Below are positions 26,701-37,659 of a stretch of 64,000 nucleotides of DNA, piece by piece (position 1 is the first letter of the stretch; each line of letters begins with the position of its first letter). A program made the translations under genes and the position numbers. The stretch is from assembly GCA_014529385.2 (NCBI GenBank), contig CM043959.1, positions 88,885,529-88,949,528 of the forward strand, read 5' to 3'. The notes beneath the pieces were generated by a model that was not told the origin of the DNA, ran no database searches, and worked only from the letters and a program-made list of their open reading frames with translations. This DNA is from Adiantum capillus-veneris. Lineage: Eukaryota > Streptophyta > Polypodiopsida > Polypodiales > Pteridaceae.

Positions 26701-28081
26701 GTGTCTCCATTTCCAAAAAGTCCTCCATTGACAGAGGATGGTGTTGTTGTTGTTCTTCTTCTCTTTGTGGAGAGCACTCCTCTGTAACAGGCACAATGTC
26801 GCCTGATTGCGAAGTGGATTGTTGAAGTCCAGCCCATTTTTCTATATCTTCATGAGACTTAACAAAGTCTAGCAGCATGGTCTCCACGCTTTTTGCCTCC
26901 TCCACACTATCAATTAAGCAGATAACTTCTTTTTTCTGTTGTATTCCTTCTTGTGCAACCAAGGAGCCATCACCAAAAACATCAACAAGCTTGCGGTCTT
27001 CAAAACAATATGTACGAATGTAGTGCTTGACCAAAGCTCTTTTTTTGGCCTCCAAATATTGCAAATCTGACATATCGTTATCTGCTACTTGAAGAAGAGA
27101 ACAATCAATTGGCATGGGATGTTCCTCTGATCTTCTTCTCAGGTCTTCAAATGCATTGCCTTGTCCCAAGAAGGCAATAACTGTTAGGAATTGAATTGCT
27201 CCTTTGCAAGGAGCTGATGGAAAGTGATGCAATGCACCACAACAATGGTAGCTCAGATTATCTCCCATGGCGTGAAAGGCACATTGCAATTTTGTGAAGT
27301 TAGTGAAATCCACAAATGCAAGAAAGACAAATCCAGGATCTGTTGACCCTCCAGCAATAGCCAAGATCCCATCCAAAGCATTGTTAAATGTCTCCTCACT
27401 CCACTTCAAATTGCCTCCAACGTTTTTTGTCATATCTAAAACACATAAGCCAATAGGCACTTTATTATTGAAGTGGCGCATCAAGTAGAGATTGCCTTCC
27501 ATTTGTAGGCTCACCACATAGATTGACCATGGCAAATCTCTAGGCTCAGTTTTCTCCTTTTGAAGGTGAATTGCCCATTGCATGTATTTTATTGCTCCAT
27601 CTGGAAAAGCCATTTTCTTTGTTCCACGCGTCAAACTAGATCTGATCCATTCCTCGCATAGCATTAAAATTGTTTTATAAACAACATCATTGATGTTATA
27701 CATTTTGACCACCTCCTCCCAGTCTTTACATGGTGAAGACTCATTCAAATTGTTGAAGCCTTCAAGAAGTGCATCTTGAATCAATTTGTCTTGCTTCAAC
27801 TGCTTGATTCGATCATACATGTCAGTTGCATCACCATCCTTTGCACTCTTTGACAGTAAAATCTTCTCATCTCTAATCTCTTCTTGAATAGTCTTTACCT
27901 CTGATTCCTCAAGGCCACAAAGGTATCTAAATACAGTTGTTGGGGGTTTCTTATTCTCCTCTTCTAGATTTTCAATGATTTCTATCCAGCAATCATAAAC
28001 TAAATCAGAGTACGTGACCATGTGTGCCTGTTTAGCAATCCAACTTGCTGCTGCACTCATTCTTGCCAATCAAAGAAAAGC
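26701..28081 (-). CDS. DNA-methylase-like exon downstream of the ParB-like exon
   Basis: An exon bounded by acceptor TTTCTTTTTAG and donor C|GTATGT. Counted from the TTG at 28069 it gives 457 codons plus one base. By eye it resembles a permuted (motif IV before motif I) adenine/cytosine-N DNA methylase. CVLDMTKNVGGNLKW (209-223) stands where DPPY-N-x-G would be, FVFLAFVDF (247-255) follows, and LVDVFGDGSLVAQEG (361-375) then CLIDSVEEA (384-392) resemble the SAM-binding FxGxG loop and the acidic residue after it. DPPY is lost, so activity is doubtful. The phase-0 junction with the ParB exon is clean except for one in-frame TGA at 28070-28072, just before the first long open stretch. It is either a nonsense mutation or a sign that translation restarts at ATG 28060. 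Families pairing ParB and methylase are known in phages. Confidence 0.6.
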
Positions 28082-28164
28082 CTAAAAAGAAATAGAGAAA
28101 TAATTAAACTATTGAGCAAGATTTGTTAATTAAACACTATCAAAAGACAAAGAAAATAACTTAC

Positions 28165-29357
28165 ATCCCATCCGGCACGAGATGCATGTCCCTCTGCAAT
28201 TCCACTTGCTGCCTTTGGTGGTCGTCCTGAGAAGATCCATTGACTCCGTAAATGTCTCAATATTTGGCTGTAAGGTTGCTTGACATACAATGCCTGAGCC
28301 TCCTCATTTGCAATGGCAGATATAGCAGTTGCAACAAATGGAGGAGCATTCACAACAATGCGAGCCTTTCTAAATTTATACACGCTAATCAGTCTTTCAA
28401 AGATCTCTTTGTTGTTTTGTTCATTGTGAAGCAAAACTTTTGCAGCATAGATTGAATGCTGCCCATCAAGAATCCAATAATGATAATCTTTAATTTTTTG
28501 CTCCTCTACCTCTTCTACTGCCAAAGGAGTCCCCTTCTTTGATTTTGCATTTCGAACAGGCATCAAATATGCACATGCTGCAGGCTTGGTCGTACTCTGT
28601 GAAAATCCAAATAACACACTTTCAGCGTGTTTTTTGTCCATAATACGTGCATTATAGTGATCAGGAGTAAGCCAACAATTTTGAATAGGGATATCAAATT
28701 CCCTATATTGGAAAGGAAAATAATTTATGTACTTATTCATTCCACCTGTATCTTTTTCTTGTCCTTTCATGGCCTCAGCTTCTAAAACATTTGGATCCAC
28801 AATTCTCATCTTTGACATTGAACCCTCTGTTGATGAGGATGCCAAAGATGCCTTGTCTACATCCAAAATGGAACTAGTTCGCTTAGCTTCTACTTTCTGC
28901 ACTTTTGCTTGCTTCTTTGTGGATGGTGGTCGTGAAGCTTTCACCTTTTTTCGTTGTAGTGTGGCAATGATGGAGCTTTGAAGTTGATCTGCTGTGATAT
29001 TTGGATTTGATTCTGCAAACTTCCATCCTCGAGAAAACATTGTCTCTTCTTTGTTTCTAGACATGCGCTCCAATGCATATGCTCCTGGAGATAGTTGAAA
29101 TTCTAGATTCATTGGAACTAGAATGTCAATGCATTCCACCTCTGGATGACTATCAACTACAGAGACAGATGCTTCCACAACTTGTCCAACATCTTCAAAC
29201 AAGCTGTCATTCTCCTTTTTGGCAATAAATAGATGCACCTTATGAAATTGTGCACCCTCTATACCATGTATGTCCAAATACCATTTCCTAAGATCATTGC
29301 AAGTATAGTCAACTGAGACAGCAACCCTTGCAACCTGTTTTTTTGGAGCCATCTTTC
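28165..29357 (-). CDS. ParB/sulfiredoxin-like domain exon, start of the leftward unit
   Basis: Acceptor TTTTTTGTTTCAG precedes GAAAG and ATG 29352 (MAPKKQVARVAVSVDY). The frame runs 396 codons to donor GAT|GTAAGT. Residues ~286-310 contain YHYWILDGQHSIYAAKVLL, the DG-x-H-R-x-x-A box of ParB N-terminal-type domains. An NWLTPDHYNAR-like stretch (QNCWLTPDHYNAR) lies before it, as in ParB folds. A lysine-rich low-complexity linker (RKKVKASRPPSTKKQAK) separates it from an N-terminal region of unknown type. The ParB fold can act as CTPase, nuclease or DNA-clamp in bacteria; the eukaryotic role here is unknown. The 5' leader is spliced, and its first exon must lie in or beyond the repeat array to the right. 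Confidence 0.65.
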
Positions 29358-29419
29358 CTGAAACAAAAAAAACCAAATGTTATTTTAACATATATTTTTT
29401 GTAATGGATTAAGTTTGTG

Positions 29420-32400
29420 TGAATACAAGTTCCACCACTTGTTCAAGCTAGATCTAAGCAAGTATACATAGTGATCATTTAAGCTAGTAAACTAAGGGAA
29501 GGGAGAAGTAAGGTCCACCACTTGTCCAAGCTCAGCTCTAGACAACATGGAGAGATTCGAGGTCTACTAATTGTCTAATATAGGCTAACTATATTGAAAC
29601 ATAGAGAGAAGCAAAGGTCCACCACTTGTCCAATCTAGGGTCCATTGAAACATGGAGAGAAGGATGCTCCACCATTTGTCCAAAATAGGCTCCATTGAAA
29701 CATGAAGAGAAGCAAGATGCACCATGTCTTTGAGATGCTAGGCTCCATTGAAATACCTTAAACCCATGATATTTTGTATATGTGGGGTTTAAATTCAAGG
29801 TCCACCACTTGTCCAACCTATTATCCCTAGTAGCATGAGTGGTTTGGTCTCAAGATTCACCACTTTTCCACTCTATGTCATTATATTAAGAAGATCTGGG
29901 TGTTAAGGTCCACCACTTGTCCAACCTATAAGGCTATATCTTAAATGGTATTATTTACCACCACTTGGAATGCACATGATGGGTTTTACATAGGGGTATG
30001 GTTCCAAGGTCCACCACTTGTCCAAGCTAACTCTATTGAAACATAGAGAGAATCAAAGGTCCACCACTTGTCCAAGCTAGGCTCCATTGAAACATGGAGA
30101 GAAGGATGCTCCACCATTTGTCCAAGCCAGGTTTGATTGAAACATGAAGAGAAGCAAGCTGCACCATGTCTCCAAAATGCTAGGCTCCATTGAAATATCT
30201 TAAACCCATGATATTTCGTACATGGGGGGTTTACATTCAAGGTCCACCACTTGTCCAACCTATTATCACTAGTAGCATGAGTGGTTTGATGTCAAGATTC
30301 ACCACTTTTCCACTCTATGTCATTATATTAAGAAGATCTGGGTGTTAAGGTCCACCACTTGTCCAACCTATAAGGCTATATCTTAAAGGGTATTCTTTCT
30401 CACCACTTGGAATGACCATGATAGGTTTTACATGGGGGTTTGGTTCCAAGTTCCACCACTTGTCCAAGCTAACTCTATTGAAACATAGAGAGAAGCAAAG
30501 GTCCACCCCTTGTCTAAGCTAGGGTCCATTGAAACATGGAGAGAAGGATGCTCCACCATTTGTCCAAGGTAGGCTCCATTGAAACATGAGGAGAAGCAAG
30601 GTGCACCATGTCTCCAAGATGCTAGGCTCCATCGAAAAACATTAAACCCACGATATGTCGTAAATGAGGGGTTTACATTCAAGGTCCACCACTTGTCCAA
30701 GCTATTATTGCTAGTAGCCTGAGTAGTTTGGTCTCAAGATTCACCACTTTTCCACTCTATGTCATTATATTAAGAATATGCGTGTGTTAAGGTCCACCAC
30801 TTGTCCAACCTATAAGGCTACATCTTAAAGGTTATTCTTTATTACCACTTGGAGTGACCATGATAGGTTTTACATGGGGGTTTGGTTCCAAGGTCCACCA
30901 CTTGTCCAAGCTAACTCTATTGAAACATAGAGAGAAACAAAGGTCCACCACTTGTCCAAGCTAGGGTCCATTGAAACATGGAGAGAAGGATGCTCCACCA
31001 TTTGTCCAAGATAGGCTCCATTGAAACATGACGAGAAGCAAGCTGCACCATGTCTCCAAGATGCTAGGCTCCATCGAAATACATTAAACCCACAATATTT
31101 CGTAGATGAGGGGTTTACATTCAAGGTCCACCACTTGTCCAAGCTATTATTGCTAGTAGCCTGAGTGGTTTGGTCTCAAGATTCACCAGTTTTATTAAGA
31201 ATATGTGGGTGTTAAGGTCCACCACTTGTCCAACCTATAAGGCTACATCTTAAAGGTTATTCTTTCTTACTACTTGGAGCGACCATGATAGGTTTTACAT
31301 GGGGGTTTGGTTCCAAGGTCCACCACTTGTCCAAGCTAAATCTATTGAAACATAGAGAGAAGCAAAGGTCCACCCCTTGTCTAAGCTAGGGTCCATTGAA
31401 ACATGGAGAGAAGGATGCTCCACCATTTGTCCAAGGTAGGCTCCATTGAAACATGAGGAGAAGCAAGGTGCACCATGTCTCCAAGATGCTAGGCTCCATC
31501 GAAAAACATTAAACCCACGATATGTCGTAGATGAGGGGTGTACATTCAAGGTCCACCACTTGTCCAAGCTATTATTGCTAGTAGCCTGAGTGGTTTGGTC
31601 TCAAGATTCACCACTTTTCCACTCTATGTCATTATATTAAGAATATGCGTGTGTTAAGGTCCACCACTTGTCCAACCTATAAGGCTACATCTTAAAGGTT
31701 ATTCTTTATTACCACTTGGAGTGACCATGATAGGTTTTACATGGGGGTTTGGTTCCAAGGTCCACCACTTGTCCAAGCTAACTCTATTGAAACATAGAGA
31801 GAAACAAAGGTCCACCACTTGTCCAAGCTAGGGTCCATTGAAACATGGAGAGAAGGATGCTCCACCATTTGTCCAAGATAGGCTCCATTGAAACATGACG
31901 AGAAGCAAGCTGCACCATGTCTCCAAGATGCTAGGCTCCATCGAAATACATTAAACCCACGATATTTCGTAGATGAGGGGTTTACATTCAAGGTCCACCA
32001 CTTGTCCAAGCTATTATTGCTAGTAGCCTGAGTGGTTTGGTCTCAAGATTCACCACTTTTATTAAGAATATGTGGGTGTTAAGGTCCACCACTTGTCCAA
32101 CCTATAAGGCTACATCTTAAAGGTTATTCTTTCTTACTACTTGGAGTGACCATGATAGGTTTTACATGGGGGTTTGGTTCCAAGGTCCACCACTTGTCCA
32201 AGCTAACTCTATTGAAACATAGAGAGAAGCAAAGGTCCACCACTTGTCTAAGCTAGGGTCCATTGAAACATGGAGAGAAGGATGCTCCACCATTTGTCCA
32301 AGGTAGGCTCCATTGAAACATGAGGAGAAGCAAGGTGCACCATGTCTCCAAGATGCTAGGCTCCATCGAAAAACATTAAACCCACGATATGTCGTAGATG

Positions 32401-35310
32401 AGGGGTTTACATTCAAGGTCCACCACTTGTCCAAGCTATTATTGCTAGTAGCCTGAGTGGTTTGGTCTCAAGATTCACCACTTTTCCACTCTATGTCATT
32501 ATATTAAGAATATGCACGTGTTAAGGTCCACCACTTGTCCAACCTATAAGGCTACATCTTAAAGGTTATTCTTTATTACCACTTGGAGTGACCATGATAG
32601 GTTTTACATGGGGGTTTGCTTCCAAGGACCACCACTTGTCCAAGCTAACTCTATTGAAACATAGAGAGAAACAAAGGTCCACCACTTGTCCAAGCTAGGG
32701 TCCATTGAAACATGGAGAGAAGGATGCTCTACCATTTGTCCAAGATAGGATCCATTGAAACATGACGAGAAGCAAGCTGCACCATGTCTCCAAGATGCTA
32801 GGCTCCATCGAAATACATTAAACCCACGATATTTCGTAGATGAGGGGTTTACATTCAAGGTCCACCACTTGTCCAAGCTATTATTGCTAGTAGCCTGAGT
32901 GGTTTGGTCTCACGATTCACCAGTTTTATTAAGAATATGTGGGTGTTAAGGTCCACCACTTGTCCAACCTATAAGGCTACATCTTAAAGGTTATTCTTTC
33001 TTACTACTTGGAGTGACCATGATAGGTTTTACATGGGGGTTTGGTTCCAAGGTCCACCACTTGTCCAAGCTAACTCTATTGAAACATAGAGAGAAGCAAG
33101 GGTCCACCCCTTGTCTAAGCTAGGGTCCATTGAAACATGGAGAGAAGGATGCTCCACCATTTGTCCAAGGTAGGCTCTATTGAAACATGAGGAGAAGCAA
33201 GGTGCACCATGTCTCCAAGATGCTAGGCTCCATCGAAAAACATTAAACCCACGATATGTCGTAGATGAGGGGTTTACATTCAAGGTCCACCACTTGTCCA
33301 AGCTATTATTGCTAGTAGCCTGAGTGGTTTGGTCTCAAGATTCACCACTTTTCCACTCTATGTCATTATATTAAGAATATGCGCGTGTTAAGGTCCACCA
33401 CTTGTCCAACCTATAAGGCTACATCTTAAAGGTTATTCTTTATTACCACTTGGAGTGACCATGATAGGTTTTACATGGGGGTTTGGTTCCAAGGTCCACC
33501 ACTTGTCCAAGCTAACTCTATTGAAACATAGAGAGAAACAAAGGTCCACCACTTGTCCAAGCTAGGGTCCATTGAAACATGGAGAGAAGGATGCTCCACC
33601 ATTTGTCCAAGATAGGATCCATTGAAACATGACGAGAAGCAAGCTGCACCATGTCTCCAAGATGCTAGGCTCCATCGAAATACATTAAACCCACGATATT
33701 TCGTAGATGAGGGGTTTACATTCAAGGTCCACCACTTGTCCAAGCTATTATTGCTAGTAGCCTGAGTGGTTTGGTCTCAAGATTCACCACTTTTATTAAG
33801 AATATGTGGGTGTTAAGGTCCACCACTTGTCCAACCTATAAGGCTACATCTTAAAGGTTATTCTTTCTTACTACTTGGAGTGACCATGATAGGTTTTACA
33901 TGGGGGTTTGGTTCCAAGGTCCACCACTTGTCCAAGCTAACTCTAATGAAACATAGAGAGAAGCAAAGGTCCACCCCTTGTCTAAGCTAGGGTCCATTGA
34001 AACATGGAGAGAAGGATGCTCCACCATTTGTCCAAGGTAGGCTCCATTGAAACATGAGGAGAAGCAAGGTGCACCATGTCTCCAAGATGCTAGGCTCCAT
34101 TGAAAAACATTAAACCCACGATATGTCGTAGATGAGGGGTTTACATTCAAGGTCCACCACTTGTCCAAGCTATTATTGCTAGTAGCCTGAGTGGTTTGGT
34201 CTCAAGATTCACCATTTTTCCACTCTATGTCATTATATTAAGAATATGCGCGTGTTAAGGTCCACCACTTGTCCAACCTATAAGGCTACATCTTAAAGGT
34301 TATTCTTTATTACCACTTGGAGTGACCATGATAGGTTTTACATGGGGCTTTGGTTCCAAGGTCCACCACTTGTCCAAGCTAACTCTATTGAATCATAGAG
34401 AGAAGCAAAGGTCCACCACTTGTCTAAGCTAGGCTCCATTGAAACATGGAGAGAAGGATGCTCCACCATTTGTCGAAGCTAACTCTATTGAAACATGGGG
34501 GGTTTACGTTCAAGGTCCGCCACTTGTCCAAGCTATTAGTGCTAGTAGCATGAGTGGTTTTGTCTCAAGATTCACCACTTTTTCACTCTATGTCATTATA
34601 TTAAGAATATTAGGGTGTTAAGGTCCACCACTTGTCCAACCTATAAGGCTATATCTTAAAGGTTATTCTTTCTCACCACTTGGAGTGACCATGATAGGTT
34701 TTAAATGGGGGTTTGGTTCCAAGGTCCACCACTTGTCCAAGCTAACTCTATTGAATAATAGAGAGAAGTAAAGGTCCACCACTTGTCCAAGCTAGGGTCC
34801 ATTGAAACATGGAGAGAAGGATGCTCCACCATTTGTCCAAGATAGGCTCCATTGAAACATGAAGAGAAGCAAGATGCACGATGTCTCCAAGATGCTAGGC
34901 TCCATCGAAATACCTTAAACCCACGATATTTCGTAGATGGGGGGTTTACTTTCAAGGTCCACCACTTGTCCAAGCTATTATCGCTAGTAGCATGGTTTGG
35001 TCTCAAGATTCACCAGTTTTTCACTCTATGTCATTATATGAAGAATATCTGGGTGTTAAGGTCCACCACTTGTCCAACCTATAAGGCTATATTCTAAATG
35101 ATTTTTTTTTTGACCACTTGGAATGTGCATGATATGTTTTACATGGGGTTTTGTTCCAAGGTCCACCACTTGTCCAAGCTAGATCTATTACATATATATT
35201 ATACATACAATATTCAACTAGATTCCCTACCTATCATGTCCAGTAGCATGGATGCTCTAGCTTGAAGGTCCACCACTTGTCCAACCTATACTCTCTTATG
35301 TAAGGGAGAT
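29420..35310 (-). repeat. Higher-order tandem repeat array (425/442-bp units, 867-bp dimer)
   Basis: Repeat starts fall at 29986, 30428, 30870, 31295, 31737, 32162, 32604, 33029, 33471 and 33896, i.e. steps of 442 and 425 that alternate from 30870 on. The short unit lacks ~17 bp (CCACTCTATGTCATTATA region). Alternate units are almost identical, so an 867-bp dimer was amplified recently. Each unit holds about seven degenerate copies of GGTCCACCACTTGTCCAA. Each unit also carries a 90-codon minus-strand frame (start MDKWWTLNV), which I regard as a by-product of homogenisation. The edges (29.4-30 kb, 34.3-35.3 kb) are more diverged, as usual in satellites. Confidence 0.93.
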
Positions 35311-35329
35311 CTCGCTATAAATTCAAAAC

Positions 35330-35530
35330 CTTCCCGCCTAAATTTAAAATATCCCTCCCAAATCTTAAATATCCCGCCTAAATTTTAAACTATCCCGCCC
35401 AAATTTTAAAATTCAAACTTTTTTATAAAAATTTAAATTTTACTACTTAAATTTAAAATATTCCACGCGAAATTGATTTTAAATTCAAGTTTACCACAAA
35501 AAGATATCATTATACCACCTAAATTCAAAT
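35330..35530. repeat. Short AT-rich tandem repeats (CCCGCCTAAATTTTAAA type)
   Basis: Several ~20-24-base units of the form ATCCCGCCTAAATTTTAAA follow one another with drift. The block sits just right of the satellite array, in the central region between the two divergent transcription units. Confidence 0.7.
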
Positions 35531-36227
35531 ATGCAAACCTCAAATCATTATATTGTACATAAATTCAAACAAATTCAAATTAACAAGCCTAAACTGATAT
35601 TAGTTTGCATAGATATGAATTTATCACACCTAAATTATGTCACCATGTTAGAGAGAGTGGTTAGAGAATTTGAACAAGGTCCACCACTTGTCCAACCTAG
35701 ATTCCAAGAAGGATTGAGTGTACAAGGTATTGTTTGGAGGTCCTTATAGTCCACTGGTCTCAAGGTCCACCACTTGTGGTAAGGGTCACCAAAAAGTGTA
35801 TATATTCATCCAAAGAAATATACGTATTTTTGGTCTACATGTCCTAGTTTAAACCATTTATGTCCATTAGGTGTATCACTAAACAACACTACTATTTGTG
35901 AGAAACAGAAGTTACAATCATATCTACAAATGGATTAGAGGAAAATCAGCTCAGCATACATCCAGAACTCGCTACAAGAATGGACTTTAACAGATCACGC
36001 AAGTAAGTCTTCCATTCAATTTTACTAGTATTACAATGTGTTAGTTATTTGTGATATTTATGTATGTATATATACTATGTGTGCATATCGTAATTAAGTG
36101 TAATTGTGTATCTGCATTATGTATGAGTATTACAATGAAATAACACAAATATACATACATACACATAGATAACACAGACGCACACATACATGAGCATGTA
36201 TTTTCAAGAGAGAGATAGCAAGATACA

Positions 36228-36237
<10 letters not shown>

Positions 36238-36262
<25 letters not shown>
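36238..36262. repeat. GA microsatellite
   Basis: A pure AG run of about 12 units at the head of a purine-rich stretch. Confidence 0.9.
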
Positions 36263-36263
<1 letters not shown>

Positions 36264-36290
36264 TAAATACTTGTTTTTTAGAGAGAGGAG

Positions 36291-36570
36291 AGAGAAAGAT
36301 AACAGATTTCACTGTGTTTACGTATGTGGAAGAGAGGAAGATGATGTATGGGAATATGTGCACGTATTTTCAAGAGAGAGACAACAAGATAACAGATTTC
36401 ATTGTGGTTATGTATGTGGAAGTGAGGAAGACGATGTGTGGGAATTTGTGCATGTATTTTCAAGAGAGAGACAGCAAGATAACAGATTTCACTGTGGTTA
36501 TGTATGTGGAAGAGAGGAAGACGATGTGTGGGAATATGTGTATGTGTGCGGGGATACTTTTAAACTATGT
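36291..36570 (+). repeat. Three copies of a 90-bp tandem repeat with an open frame
   Basis: AACAGATTTCACTGTG-type starts recur at 36301, 36391 and 36481, a period of exactly 90. Because 90 is a multiple of three, the frame 36271-36585 stays open and reads as three near-identical 30-residue repeats (DNRFHCGYVCG, EEDDVWE, VFSRERQQ). It could be a small repeat protein or a chance result of the period. It lies in the central non-coding part of the large element, where promoters would be expected. Confidence 0.8.
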
Positions 36571-36699
36571 ATCTCTGTCTTTTGACGAGAGAGTGTGTGT
36601 GCAAGAAGAGTTACAGAGAACCATCTTCTCTATATGGAGAAAGACAGAGAGTGAGAGAGAGAGAAATGCCTGTTTTTTCTCTATTCGTGAGGTGTGAAA

Positions 36700-37250
36700 T
36701 GTCTCCTGAGAAGACTGCCCGATCCTGCCCTTCTGGAAAGCGTTGTGTACGCTGCTGTTTCTTTATCTTGTTTCTTTATCATAGGATTAAAAAAAACAAA
36801 AGCAATATAAAAAATTAACCCATTCACACGGCCAAAATTAAAGAAATCATGGTTGAAAATATGAAAAACATGCGTAACTCTATACTAGGAATTCACTTAA
36901 AAAAAAAAAAAATCTTTGGGCGCTGCCTCGGACCCCGCCCAGAACAATATCCCAAAATCAACCTCCCAAGCCCCGCCATCGACAGCGCTATATTCCACAT
37001 CCCCATCAAGAGCGCTACCCCCAAATCTCACGTGGAAACGCTGCCTTGTCACCCCATTGTGGCATTGCCCTAAGACCCCGCATCTGGAGTGCTAAATGGG
37101 AACATTCTTCATTAGTGAAATTTTGAACATAAATTATATTAGCATATACTTAAATATAATACAAATATTAACATATTAGCTATACTACTAATTTACTATA
37201 GCAGTTCTAGATTATGTCCCATACTATATTTAAGGTGCCAAAGGTTTGGC
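36700..37250. other. Non-coding spacer with a GC-rich island
   Basis: 36900-37110 is clearly richer in C (CCCCGCC, AGCGCTA repeated) than its AT-rich surroundings. No exon or known RNA is seen. It is a candidate position for the promoter shared by the two divergent units, from composition and position only. Confidence 0.3.
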
Positions 37251-37659
37251 CTTATGGTCCTAGATTTAGCCAAGTGGTCAACACATATAGGACCAAGTGC
37301 ACACTGTGCCACAAAACTTGGCCACCACTTCACTTGCCAAAGTTTAGGCCACATGGTCAATCCTAACTTTCCAATGTTCTTATTATGTCACCTTTTGCCT
37401 CGTGGAAAACCTAGGCTTGTTTTCACATACTCAGGCACTTCAAGCCACAATAAATTGTCATTACTCTTCGACAACCCTTTTGTTCAAGTCTTTGAAAAAA
37501 CATTGTTTAAGGCCACCCTAAACCATTTTCATTTAGGGGTGTCTAAAACTAGCTTTTTGGCAATTCGAGAAGAAAATGGTCAAAGTTTTATACTTAGTTT
37601 TAACCACTTGACCAATTCAAATATTGGAAAGCAAGGTCTTGTAATACTTTTCTTTGGAC

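Noticed and set aside
29986-34168. A ladder of 90-codon minus-strand open frames (MDKWWTLNV...)
   Set aside because: They follow the satellite units exactly, are translations of the repeat motif, and carry no domain. Their similarity is explained by recent unit amplification.
36130-36363. Ser-Leu-Tyr-rich minus-strand frame
   Set aside because: Translation of GA/TA simple sequence.
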